Below, piece after piece: positions 24,408-32,193 of a stretch of 64,000 bases of DNA (positions within the stretch are counted from its first letter, which is position 1; each line of letters opens with the position of its first letter). The DNA is taken from assembly GCA_963836375.1 (NCBI GenBank), contig CAWIJK010000002.1, positions 310,001 to 374,000 on the forward strand, in the 5' to 3' direction. The translations under genes were made by a program, and so were the position numbers. Below the pieces are notes generated by a model. It saw only the letters and a list, made by a program, of their open reading frames with translations, did not search any database and was not told the origin of the DNA. Source of the DNA: CAWIJK01 sp963836375. Its GTDB lineage: Bacteria; Actinomycetota; Acidimicrobiia; Acidimicrobiales; RAAP-2.

Positions 24408-24923
24408 GTGAGCGACGGGGCGAGCACCGACAAGGAGATCCTCGTGGGGATCATCGGCCAGCCGACCGGCACGTCCAAGGTCGTGATCGAGCGGGGGCCG
24501 GTCTCGTTCTTCGCCGACGCCGTGCTCGAGGAGAGCCCGATCTACAAGGACCCCGAGAAGGCCAGGGCGGCCGGGCTGGCCAACATCCCGGCCCCCCCGA
24601 CCTTCGCCTTCGCCGTGGAGAACTGGGGCAAGTACCCCGAACTCCAGCCGTCCGACGCCCTCGGGGGCAACCCGCTCATGAAGGCCCTCGGGCCCCTCAT
24701 GGCCAAGGGGGGGATCATCCTCCACGGTGAACAGGAGTTCGTCTACCACCGCCCGCTCGTGGTGGGCGACGTCCTGGTCGGTGAGGGGACCGTGGTCGAC
24801 GCCTACCAGAAAGAGTCCAAGGGCAAGACGATGACCTTCGTGGTCTCAGAGACGATCTTCTGCGACGACAAGACGGGTGAGCCCGTGGTCACGGCCCGCT
24901 TCAACGTTCTGCACCGGGTCTGA
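24408..24923 (+). CDS. MaoC-like hydratase, non-catalytic (HadA/HadC-type) subunit
   Basis: A hot-dog-fold protein of 171 residues with the MaoC N-terminal-type sequence: ERGPVSFFADAVLEESPIY, RAAGLANIPAPPTFAF and HGEQEFVYHRPLVVGDVL. It lacks the Asp-His dyad of active hydratases, as do HadA/HadC and ChsH-type partner subunits, so it probably pairs with the catalytic MaoC protein at 27377. GTG 24408 has GGAGGAG five bases upstream. Function: hydration of an enoyl-CoA together with its partner (inferred from context with the acyl-CoA dehydrogenase). Confidence 0.8.
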   Translation: MSDGASTDKEILVGIIGQPTGTSKVVIERGPVSFFADAVLEESPIYKDPEKARAAGLANIPAPPTFAFAVENWGKYPELQPSDALGGNPLMKALGPLMAKGGIILHGEQEFVYHRPLVVGDVLVGEGTVVDAYQKESKGKTMTFVVSETIFCDDKTGEPVVTARFNVLHRV

Positions 24924-24967
24924 CCCGCCGCCCGGCCGCCGTCTGGGCCGTCGGGCGCCGGTCGCGC

Positions 24968-24981
24968 TAGAACGTGTTCTT
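24968..24981 (+). promoter_or_regulatory. KstR-like operator (TAGAACGTGTTCTT)
   Basis: Thirteen of 14 bases fit the KstR consensus TAGAACGTGTTCTA, the cholesterol-catabolism repressor site of mycobacteria and rhodococci. It lies 30 bp before the fused acyl-CoA dehydrogenase start. The core AGAACGTGTTCT is a perfect palindrome. The regulator itself is not in this window. Confidence 0.6.
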
Positions 24982-25010
24982 GTGAGAACGGCCACCACCG
25001 AGGCGCCCCC

Positions 25011-27254
25011 GTGCCCATCGGGCTGAGCGAGGAGCACGAGGAGCTCCGCCGGTCCCTGCGGCGCTGGGTCGAGTCCCGCTGCCCGCCGGCCGTCACCAGG
25101 GCCGCCCTCGACGTCGACGACGAGCCGCGGCCGCCGTTCTGGGACGACCTGGCCGAGCAGGGCTGGCTGGCCGTCCACGTGGCCGAGGAGCTGGGAGGGC
25201 ACGGCTTCGGGGTGCTCGAACTGGTCGTGGTGCTCGAAGAGCTCGGGCGGGCGGTCGCCCCCGGGCCCTTCCTGCCTACCGCACTGGCCGCCTCGGTCAT
25301 CGCCCGGGGGGCCGACCGGGCCCAGGCCAAGGCGCTCCTGCCCCCCCTCGTCGAGGGCGCTCGGCCTGCCGCGGTGGCCCTCGGGCACGACCCGGGGCGC
25401 CTCCCCGCCGCCCGGCCCGGCCCCGACGGCGGGCTCTCGGTCACCGGCGCCGTGCCGGCCGTGCTCGGCGGGGCGTCGGCCGGCCTCTTGGTCCTGGCGG
25501 TCCGGCTCGAGGACCGCGCCGCCGAGACGGTCCGCTGGTGCGCCGTGGACCTGGCCGACGGGGCCGGGGCGCCCGCTCGGGGGGTGCGCGTGGTCCCCCG
25601 CGACAGCCTGGACCGGACCCGGCGCTCGGCCGAGGTGCACCTCGAGGGGCTGACCGTGCCACCCGAGCGCCTGCTCGAGGGGGTCTCGGGGGACGACGTC
25701 GACGACCTGGCGGCCGTGCTGGCGGCGGCCGAGCTCACCGGGTCCGCCCGCTGGTGCCTCGAGACGGCGACCGAGCACGCCCGGACCCGGGTTCAGTTCG
25801 GCCGTCCGATCGGCCAGTTCCAGGGGATCAAGCACAAGCTGGCCGACCTGCTGGCCCTGGTCGAGCAGATGACCGCGGCCACCTGGGACGCCGCCTTGGC
25901 CCTCGACGGCGCCGACCCGGCCCAGGCCCACCTCTCGGCGTCGGCGGCGTCGGCCCTCGCCCTCGAGGGCGGGGTCCGGGCGGCCAAGGACGCCATCCAG
26001 GTCCTGGGGGGGATGGGGTTCACCTGGGAGCACGACGCGCACCTGCACCTGCGCCGTGCGGCCACCTGGCGCCAACTGCTGGGCGGGGCCGCCGCCCGGC
26101 GGGCCTCGGTCGCCCGCCAGGCCCTGGGCGGGGCCCGGCGGGCCCTGGCCGTCGAGCTGCCGGCCGGCCAGGCCGAGCCGCTGCGGGCCGACCTCGGCCC
26201 CCTGGTGGCCGAGGTGGCGGCGGCGGCCCCCGACGACCGGCGCCGGCTGCTCGGCGAGCGGGGCCTGCTCTTCCCCCACTGGCCCGCACCCTACGGGCGG
26301 GGGTCCGGACCGGTGGAGCAGCTGGTGATCGACGAGCTGCTGGCCGCCGCCGGGATCCGGCGTCCCCCGGCCCACGTGGCCGCCTGGGCCCTGCCCACCC
26401 TGATCGCCCACGGCACCGACGACCAGCGCGAGCGCTTCGTGCTGCCGACCCTGCGCGGCGAGCTGTTGTGGTGCCAGCTGTTCAGCGAGCCGGGGGCGGG
26501 CAGCGACCTGGCCTCGCTCAGCACCCGGGCGACCCGGACCGACGGCGGCTGGATCCTCGACGGCCAGAAGGTCTGGACCTCGGTGGCCGCCCGGGCCGAC
26601 GTGGGCATCTGCCTGGCCCGGACCGATCCCGCCGCCGCCAAGCACGACGGCATCACCTACTTCGTGGTCGACATGGGCTCGGAGGGGATCGAGGTGCGCC
26701 CCCTGCGCGAGATCACCGGGGACGCCTTGTTCAACGAGGTCTTCTTCGACGGCCTGTTCGTGCCAGACGACTGCGTGGTCGGCCAGGTCAACGGCGGCTG
26801 GCGCCTGGCCCGCACGACGCTGGCCAACGAACGGGTGTCGCTCGCCTCGGACTCGGCCTTCGGCGGCTCCTTGGAGGCGGTCCTCGGCATGCTGGCCGAG
26901 ACGGGCGCCGACACCGAGCCGGCGGTGCTCGACGAGTTGGGTCGGCTCCTGGTCGACGCCCAGTCCCTGGCCGTCATGGGCCAGCGGAGCACCCTGCGGT
27001 CGGTCTCGGGCCTCGAGCCGGGTCCCGAGTCGAGCGTGCGCAAGCTGCTCGGGGCCGTCCACGAGCAGCGGGTGGCCGACTTCGGCCTCGAGCGCTGCGG
27101 TCCGGCGGGCGTCTTCTGCGACGGAGCGTCCGCCCACTGGGCCCGGGCCTTCTTGCACACCTTGTGCCTGACCATCGCCGGGGGCACCAGCGAGGTGCAG
27201 CGCAACGTCATCGGCGAGCGCCTCCTGGGGCTGCCCCGCGACCCGGAGCCGTGA
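25011..27254 (+). CDS. Double-domain acyl-CoA dehydrogenase (FadE34-like)
   Basis: A 747-residue fusion of two acyl-CoA dehydrogenase units, as in M. tuberculosis FadE34 (ChsE3), which acts on steroid side chains. The first unit (1-~380) has FGRPIGQFQGIKHKLADL and VLGGMGFTWEHDAHLHLRRA; the second (~385-747) has WCQLFSEPGAGSDLASL, the FAD/substrate loop, and TIAGGTSEVQRNVIGERLLG. In the second unit the usual catalytic Glu before 'GT' (YEGT in MCAD) is Gly, so the active base may come from the WEHD of the first half (inference). GTG 25011 follows a KstR-like site. Flanking MaoC halves complete a dehydrogenation-hydration module. Confidence 0.88.
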   Translation: MPIGLSEEHEELRRSLRRWVESRCPPAVTRAALDVDDEPRPPFWDDLAEQGWLAVHVAEELGGHGFGVLELVVVLEELGRAVAPGPFLPTALAASVIARGADRAQAKALLPPLVEGARPAAVALGHDPGRLPAARPGPDGGLSVTGAVPAVLGGASAGLLVLAVRLEDRAAETVRWCAVDLADGAGAPARGVRVVPRDSLDRTRRSAEVHLEGLTVPPERLLEGVSGDDVDDLAAVLAAAELTGSARWCLETATEHARTRVQFGRPIGQFQGIKHKLADLLALVEQMTAATWDAALALDGADPAQAHLSASAASALALEGGVRAAKDAIQVLGGMGFTWEHDAHLHLRRAATWRQLLGGAAARRASVARQALGGARRALAVELPAGQAEPLRADLGPLVAEVAAAAPDDRRRLLGERGLLFPHWPAPYGRGSGPVEQLVIDELLAAAGIRRPPAHVAAWALPTLIAHGTDDQRERFVLPTLRGELLWCQLFSEPGAGSDLASLSTRATRTDGGWILDGQKVWTSVAARADVGICLARTDPAAAKHDGITYFVVDMGSEGIEVRPLREITGDALFNEVFFDGLFVPDDCVVGQVNGGWRLARTTLANERVSLASDSAFGGSLEAVLGMLAETGADTEPAVLDELGRLLVDAQSLAVMGQRSTLRSVSGLEPGPESSVRKLLGAVHEQRVADFGLERCGPAGVFCDGASAHWARAFLHTLCLTIAGGTSEVQRNVIGERLLGLPRDPEP

Positions 27255-27376
27255 GGGCCGGGCGCCCCGGGACAGGCGCGTCGGGCCCCTTGGTCGGTAA
27301 ACTGCGCGCAGCTGAGGGAGACCGACAGACGCGACGGCCACCGGGGCCGGCGCCGAGCAACCAAGGGGGTCTGGCG

Positions 27377-27808
27377 ATGGGCGAGCAGAAGGTCTTCTAC
27401 GAGGACGTCAAGGTGGGCGACGAGGGCCCGGCCCGGACCCACACGCTCACCAGGACGGACCTCGTCCGCTACGCCGGGGCCTCGGGTGACTACAACCCGA
27501 TGCACCACGACGAGGTCAAGGCCAAGGCCGCCGGCCAGCCGAGCGTCTTCGGCCACGGCATGTTCTCGATGGGTCTGCTCGGTTCGGCCGTCGAGGACTA
27601 CGTGGGCGTGGCCAACCTGACCCGCTACAAGGTGCGCTTCGCCAAGCAGACCTGGCCGGACGAGGAGCTCACCACCAAGGTCGTCGTCACGGGGACCCGG
27701 GACGAGGACGGCCGGCACCTGGTCGACCTGGACGTGCGCCTCTTGAACCAAGACGGTGAGGAGAAGCTGATCGGCGAGGCCACCGCCGCCCTGCCGTCCC
27801 GGTCCTGA
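27377..27808 (+). CDS. MaoC-family (R)-specific enoyl-CoA hydratase, catalytic subunit
   Basis: A hot-dog hydratase of 143 residues. The active-site Asp-His pair is in ASGDYNPMHHDEVKA, followed by the overhang segment FGHGMFSMGLLGSAV and RYKVRFAKQTWPDEEL. It is HadB-like and likely forms a heterodimer with the dyad-less protein encoded at 24408. Together with the double dehydrogenase between them it would give trans-2-enoyl-CoA formation and hydration. The ATG follows an AAGGGGGT ribosome site. The 122-bp gap from the dehydrogenase holds no gene. Confidence 0.85.
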   Translation: MGEQKVFYEDVKVGDEGPARTHTLTRTDLVRYAGASGDYNPMHHDEVKAKAAGQPSVFGHGMFSMGLLGSAVEDYVGVANLTRYKVRFAKQTWPDEELTTKVVVTGTRDEDGRHLVDLDVRLLNQDGEEKLIGEATAALPSRS

Positions 27809-27912
27809 GCACGGGCCGCCCCCGGGCGTCGAGAGGGTGGCGACGGGCACCCGGCCGACGGGGGTTGCGGTCGGGACCGGCGGCCGCTGCGGACCCGAGG
27901 CATGCTGAGGCC

Positions 27913-28290
27913 ATGACCGTCACCCGTTTGGCCAACCTGGCGGTGAAGGTCGCCGACCTCGACGCAGCCATCGAGTTCTACGAGCGCGCCGGCGCCGAGG
28001 TGAAGGACCGCATGGTGTGGGGCGGCGGGGAGCGGGCCGACGTCTTTTTGGGACCGGTGATGATCACCCTGTTCACCCGGGCCATCTACGAGGACGCGGT
28101 GGAGCTGGCGCCCGAGTGCTTCTTGCATCCGGCGATGTTCACCGACGACCTGGACCGCGAGCTCGAGGGGCACCACGTGCTGTGGGGTCCGGCCGAGGTC
28201 GAGGGGACCTTCGGCCGCCGGCGCATCGCCTTCGTGGAGGCCCCCGGCGGCATCCGCCTCGAGTTCATGGAGCAGCTGGCCGAGCCGTGA
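27913..28290 (+). CDS. VOC (glyoxalase/dioxygenase-like) protein
   Basis: A 125-residue vicinal-oxygen-chelate protein: TRLANLAVKVADLDAAIEFYERAGAEV opens the first beta-alpha-beta-beta-beta module (written here in family terms) and RRRIAFVEAPGGIRLEFMEQ closes the second with the metal Glu (LEFME). Substrate unknown; such proteins often process epimers or aromatic intermediates. ATG 27913 preferred. Its stop overlaps the next gene's GTG (GTGA), so they are translationally coupled. Confidence 0.78.
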   Translation: MTVTRLANLAVKVADLDAAIEFYERAGAEVKDRMVWGGGERADVFLGPVMITLFTRAIYEDAVELAPECFLHPAMFTDDLDRELEGHHVLWGPAEVEGTFGRRRIAFVEAPGGIRLEFMEQLAEP

Positions 28291-29093
28291 GCGGCAACGG
28301 GGTCCGACTGCTCCTGGCCGACGTCGACGGGACCCTGGTCGACTCGGACAAGCAGCTGACCGACAGGGCGGTGGCCGCCGTGGCCCACCTCCACGAGGCC
28401 GGTATCCTGTTCGCCGTCACCAGCGGCCGCCCGCCGCGGGGCATGGCCATGCTGGTCGAACCGCTGCACCTGACCACGCCGGTCAGTGCCTTCAACGGCG
28501 GGCTCATCGTCGAGCCCGACATGTCGGTGCTCGAGCAGCGCGTCCTGCCCGAGCCCGTCGTCCCGCCGGTGCTCGACCTGATGGCATCGGCTGGCCTCGA
28601 CAGCTGGCTCTACCGGGGCGCCGAGTGGTACGTGCGCGACCGCTCGGCCGCCCACGTCGACCGGGAGGCATGGACGGTCCGGTTCGAGCCCACGGTGGTG
28701 GCCGGCTTCGGGTCGCTCGAGCAGTCGGTGGCCAAGCTGGTCGGGGTGAGCGACGATCGCGATGCGCTGGACCGGGCCACCGACGTCGCCCGCGACCGAT
28801 TCGGCGACGAGGTCTCTGTGGCCCAGTCCCAGCCCTACTACCTCGACGTCACCCATCCCGACGCCAACAAGGGGGCGGTGGTCAGCTTTCTCTCGGACCG
28901 CTTCGATGTCCCGTCGTCGGCCATCGCCACCATCGGCGACATGCCCAACGACGTGCTGATGTTCTCGCGCTCGGGCCTCAGCATCGCCATGGGCAACGCC
29001 TCCCCCGAGGTCCAGCGCTCGGCCCGGCGGGTCACCACCTCCAACGACGAGGAGGGCTTCGCCAACGCGGTCGAGCACTTCATCCTCCCCTGA
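28287..29093 (+). CDS. Cof-type HAD-superfamily phosphatase
   Basis: A 268-residue class IIB HAD phosphatase. Motif I is LLLADVDGTLVDSD (nucleophile Asp), motif II is VTSGRPPRGM, motif III lysine is in ANKGAVVSFLS, and motif IV is IGDMPNDVLMF. The cap sits between motifs II and III. These enzymes dephosphorylate sugar phosphates, flavin or PLP; the substrate is not predictable. The start overlaps the upstream stop as GTGA. Sequences further upstream in the same frame belong to the VOC gene's shadow. Confidence 0.88.
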   Translation: MSGNGVRLLLADVDGTLVDSDKQLTDRAVAAVAHLHEAGILFAVTSGRPPRGMAMLVEPLHLTTPVSAFNGGLIVEPDMSVLEQRVLPEPVVPPVLDLMASAGLDSWLYRGAEWYVRDRSAAHVDREAWTVRFEPTVVAGFGSLEQSVAKLVGVSDDRDALDRATDVARDRFGDEVSVAQSQPYYLDVTHPDANKGAVVSFLSDRFDVPSSAIATIGDMPNDVLMFSRSGLSIAMGNASPEVQRSARRVTTSNDEEGFANAVEHFILP

Positions 29094-29140
29094 GCCCGCG
29101 GAGCGATGTGACAGAGGCGCCCGGGACCCGCCTGACCCGC

Positions 29141-29146
29141 TACCGT
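29141..29146 (+). promoter_or_regulatory. -10 box (TACCGT) for leaderless OmdA-like gene
   Basis: TACCGT ends six bases before ATG 29153 and decides that start over the upstream GTG at 29108. Confidence 0.5.
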
Positions 29147-29152
29147 GGGCCG

Positions 29153-29431
29153 ATGGGCAGCGAGCGCGTACCCGGAGGGGTGGTGCACAAGCTCCCAGGG
29201 GATCTGCGCCAGGCGCTGATCGCCGATCCCACGGCTCTGGACGCCTGGAAGGACATCACGCCGTTGGCCCGCAACGAGTTCATCTGCTGGGTCGAAGACG
29301 CCAAACAGGAGACGACACGGGAGCGCCGCATTCGGCGGACCCGAGAGGAGCTGGAGGAGGGCCTGCGACGGCCCTGCTGCTGGCCGGGGTGCGCGCACCG
29401 CGAGCGAACGGGCAGAGAAACGGGCAGGTAG
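29153..29431 (+). CDS. YdeI/OmdA-domain protein
   Basis: A 92-residue protein consisting of the OmdA (bacteriocin-protection/YdeI-like) C-terminal domain: VHKLPGDLRQALIADPTAL, LARNEFICWVEDAKQETTRERRI in parts, and RTREELEEGLRR. Family members occur alone or fused to YdeI, and have been linked to envelope stress; the mechanism is unknown. The last ~20 residues (CCWPGCAHRERTGRETGR) are cysteine/arginine rich and unlike the family. TACCGT six bases before the ATG supports a leaderless start. Confidence 0.75.
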   Translation: MGSERVPGGVVHKLPGDLRQALIADPTALDAWKDITPLARNEFICWVEDAKQETTRERRIRRTREELEEGLRRPCCWPGCAHRERTGRETGR

Positions 29432-29566
29432 CCCTCGGCACCGCCGTGGTGCCGGCGACGCCGACGATGCGCCGAGCGGCGCACACGCGCCCCCTCGCCC
29501 GCCCGGTTCGCCGACCGGCCCGGCGGTCACCTCGACCGGCTAGATCCGGTCCGGCACGCCGTGCCC

Positions 29567-30325
29567 TCAGGAGAACGGTGTACGGGGGCGCTCGAGGGGC
29601 ACCCCGTCGACGAACAGGTCCACCTTCTCGTTGTAGAAGCTGACCAGGCCGGCGATCTTCTGGCTCTCGGGCAGCGGGGTGCGGTAGGTCCAGGCGTGGT
29701 CCTCGTAGCGCTGTCCGCCCACCTCGAGCGACCAGTAGGTGGCGGTCCCCTTGTAGGGGCAGTGGCTGACCGTCGGCGAGGGTTGGAGCAGCTCGGTGCG
29801 CAGGTGGGAGAGCGGGAGGTAGTAGCGAGGAGGCAGCCGGGTCTCGAAGAGGATCCGGGGCTGGTCCGACTCGGCCACCGCCACCCCGTCGATCTCGACG
29901 CGGACGTGCCGCGAGCTGTTGAGGATGTCGACCCGGGTGTAAGGGTTGCGGGGGTGGACGTAGACCGGCTCGTCCTCCTCGAGCCACTCGTCGAGGGCGT
30001 CCCACTCGAAGCGGACCAGTGCCCGGAGATCTTCGATCGGCGAGGCCGGGTAGGCCCGGGCCCCCCCGGCGGCCAGGTGCCCGGGTACCACGACATCGAA
30101 GACCTGGCCGTCGCCACGGCTGGGGGAGTGCTCGACCCGACCGGTCGGCACCAGCCGGGCCCCGACGTCTCGGCCGGGCAGGTAGTACACCGGGACCTGG
30201 GGGCTCTCCCAGACCAGCCGGGCCTCGGTGGAGTCGGCCACGAGGTGGCCACCGAGCAGGGCCCGGATCCTCTTCGGGCTGCGTTCGACCCGCACCCGGC
30301 CTCGGTGATCGCTCGTCTCGCCCAT
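29567..30325 (-). CDS. DUF427 tandem-domain protein
   Basis: A 252-residue protein with two DUF427 modules. The first covers about 15-110 (RIRALLGGHLVADSTEARLVWE, YYLPGRDV), the second about 130-245 (VRVEIDGVAVAESDQPRILFET, PRYYLPLSHLRTELL, SHCPYKGTATYWSLEV, TYRTPLPESQKIAGLVSFYNEK). The CPYKG.A.YW motif is diagnostic. The family is widespread in actinobacteria and fungi; activity unknown. Flanked by convergent YdeI-like and divergent GNAT genes. Confidence 0.85.
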   Translation of the reverse strand: MGETSDHRGRVRVERSPKRIRALLGGHLVADSTEARLVWESPQVPVYYLPGRDVGARLVPTGRVEHSPSRGDGQVFDVVVPGHLAAGGARAYPASPIEDLRALVRFEWDALDEWLEEDEPVYVHPRNPYTRVDILNSSRHVRVEIDGVAVAESDQPRILFETRLPPRYYLPLSHLRTELLQPSPTVSHCPYKGTATYWSLEVGGQRYEDHAWTYRTPLPESQKIAGLVSFYNEKVDLFVDGVPLERPRTPFS

Positions 30326-30408
30326 CGGTCCTCGACGCCCGTCCTCGCTTGGACCCGGAGCGTACCGGGCCCGGGTGCGGGTCCGAGCGGGGGTGGGAGA
30401 GTGGCCGG

Positions 30409-30972
30409 GTGGATCAGTCCGTCGCGCCCGAGATCGTGACCGGCCGGCTCCGCCTCGAGCGCTTCACCACGGCCGACAGCGAGGCCATCTTGTCCGGGCG
30501 GCGGGATGCCGCCTGGTCGGCGGGCTACCCGACGGCGGGGGACCGAGCGGTGGCCCGGTGGGTGTCGAGCCCGCGCTTCGTGCCCCGCGACCCCAGGTTC
30601 GGTCCCCGCAAGATCGTCGTGCGCGAGGGTGGGGTGGTGATCGGGGGCGTCGGCTTCCACGGCGTCGCCCGCCACGGCGAGGTCGAGATCGGCTTCGGGA
30701 TCGCCCCGGAGTGGCGAGGCCGGGGCATCGGTGCGGAGGCGGTGACGGCCTTCGTCCGGTACGCCTTCAGCCTCCCGGGCGTCGAGCGGATCCGGGCGGT
30801 GACCGAGGCCGACAACGAGGCGTCGGTCCGGACCCTGGAGCGGGCCGGCCTCGTGCTCGAGGGCCGCGAGGGCCCGAGACGGCGATTCGCGGCGGTCCGC
30901 GACGCCGGACCGCTCAGCGGCGGTGGGGGTCCTGGAGGGCGGGGTGGCGCCGGGCCAGGATCTCGAGGGTGA
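30409..30972 (+). CDS. GNAT-family N-acetyltransferase (RimJ/RimL-like)
   Basis: About 187 residues with the acetyl-CoA-binding core: VTGRLRLERFTTAD at the start, EIGFGIAPEWRGRGIGAEAV (motif A, GRGIG) and RAVTEADNEASVRTLERAGL (motif B). Such RimJ/L-type enzymes acetylate protein N-termini or small amines. GTG 30409 is chosen for family length; a GAGAGT -10-like element ends six bases upstream. The last 59 bp overlap the convergent SDR gene, and the glycine-rich tail is probably non-essential. Confidence 0.8.
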   Translation: MDQSVAPEIVTGRLRLERFTTADSEAILSGRRDAAWSAGYPTAGDRAVARWVSSPRFVPRDPRFGPRKIVVREGGVVIGGVGFHGVARHGEVEIGFGIAPEWRGRGIGAEAVTAFVRYAFSLPGVERIRAVTEADNEASVRTLERAGLVLEGREGPRRRFAAVRDAGPLSGGGGPGGRGGAGPGSRG

Positions 30973-31738
30973 GCGCGCGGGGGGCCAGGTACCCGAGCGC
31001 TGCCCCCAGCTTGTTGGCCACACCGGGGATGACGACGGCCCGGTTCTGGGCCAGCCCGTCGACGCCGGCTCTGGCCACCTCGGCCGCCGTGAGCCACATC
31101 ACCTTGGGCAGCGAGGCCTCGGCCTCCTCGTCGCTCAACCCGGCCGCCTGGCCGAACCCGGTCGCCACCGGCCCCGGGCACAGGGCGGTCACGGACACCC
31201 CCTCGGCCTTGAGCTCCGCGTGCAGCGCGTGGCTGTAGCTGAGCACGAACGCCTTGGTGGCGCCGTAGGCCGCCTGGCCCGGGAGCGGCTGGAAGGCGGC
31301 CGTCGAGGCAGTGTTCAAGACGGCGCCCCGGTGGCGGCCGACCATGCCCGGCGTGAAGATGGTGCACAGGTCGACCACGGCCTCGACGTTGGTCCGGAGC
31401 ATGTCGAGCTCGCGGGCCCGGTCGGCGCGCACGACCGGGCCCATGGTGGAGAATCCGGCGTTGTTGACCAGGACCTCGACGCTCAGGCCGAGCCCGTCGA
31501 TCCGGGCCGCCAGCTCGCCCCGGGCCGATTCGTCGGTCAGGTCCGCGGCCAGGACCTCGGTCCGGACCCCCGAGGTGCCGGCGATGGCGGCGGCCAGCTC
31601 CTTCAGGCGGTCCTCGCGCCGGGCCACCAGCGTCACCCCGTGGCCGCGGCGAGCGAGCTCGCGGGCCACCTCGGCCCCGATGCCCGACGAGGCGCCGGTG
31701 ACCAGGCAGGTGGAGGCGGGGGCGGGGGCGGGCAGCAT
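30914..31738 (-). CDS. Short-chain dehydrogenase/reductase
   Basis: NAD(P)-dependent SDR of 274 residues. The nucleotide motif TGASSGIGAEVARELARRG (TGxxxGxG), NNAG (LVNNAGFSTMG), the catalytic serine in NTASTAAFQ, and YGATK (YxxxK) are all present. The LVARRED segment suggests NADPH preference. Substrate unknown. ATG 31736-31738 is supported by TACCAT exactly six bases upstream. The 3' end overlaps the GNAT gene on the other strand. Confidence 0.88.
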   Translation of the reverse strand: MLPAPAPASTCLVTGASSGIGAEVARELARRGHGVTLVARREDRLKELAAAIAGTSGVRTEVLAADLTDESARGELAARIDGLGLSVEVLVNNAGFSTMGPVVRADRARELDMLRTNVEAVVDLCTIFTPGMVGRHRGAVLNTASTAAFQPLPGQAAYGATKAFVLSYSHALHAELKAEGVSVTALCPGPVATGFGQAAGLSDEEAEASLPKVMWLTAAEVARAGVDGLAQNRAVVIPGVANKLGAALGYLAPRALTLEILARRHPALQDPHRR

Positions 31739-31744
31739 GGGGCC

Positions 31745-31750
31745 ATGGTA
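31745..31750 (-). promoter_or_regulatory. -10 box (TACCAT) for leaderless SDR gene
   Basis: TACCAT ends six bases before ATG 31738. Confidence 0.5.
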
Positions 31751-31899
31751 GGCCCGGGCCCCGCCGAGCCGGACTGGAGTGGGGCTTTTCAAACGGGCTG
31801 TTCACGGCCCTTGGCGATCGAGCATGAGAGGAGGACAATGGCACCAGGGTGCGGGATGTGAGCCGAGTTCCCCGCACCGGCGAGAGGAAGGAGCTTGCG

Positions 31900-32100
31900 A
31901 TGCGCTCGTCGAGCTCGACCGAGGAGGCTGGTCCGCCGGGCTGCGTCACGCCGCCGGTGTGATTGGCGGCGACCTCCGACCCGGACGCTGGGCGCGTCCG
32001 TCGCCTGCTCACGGCCGCTGTTGAGATCCGGCGCCTGGCGCCGACGAACCGACATCGAGGCCCCTGCAACGTTGCGACGCCGAGCGCGCCACATGTCCGG
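31900..32100 (+). pseudogene. Possible ArsR-type regulator N-terminus with in-frame TGA
   Basis: ATG 31900 follows GAGAGGAAGGAG. The first 20 codons end GPPGCVTPPV, then TGA (31960-31962), and the same frame continues LAATSDPDAGRVRRLLTA. ArsR-family metal sensors often begin with a Cys-Pro-rich segment before D..R...L..L; the resemblance is suggestive only. The DNA-binding helices that should follow are not recognisable. It may instead be a free 20-residue peptide. Confidence 0.22.
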
Positions 32101-32193
32101 CAACACTCACAGCAGCCATGGAGCCGGCCCGTCGGGACCGGCTCCATGCGCGCCGGGGCCGGGCCCGGCCCCGTGGCGTGGCACAGTCGTGCG

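Larger units (their letters stand above)
31739..32193. other. 455-bp stretch without an intact gene
   Basis: Contains the SDR promoter, two small ribosome-site/ATG combinations (ATG 31838, ATG 31900) that reach a stop within 21 codons, and a possible ArsR remnant described separately. No complete gene is recognised on either strand. Confidence 0.5.

Noticed and set aside
24846..27341. 831-codon open frame antisense to the double acyl-CoA dehydrogenase
   Set aside because: Gly/Arg/Pro/His-rich composition typical of GC-driven shadow frames; the plus strand has unmistakable dehydrogenase motifs.
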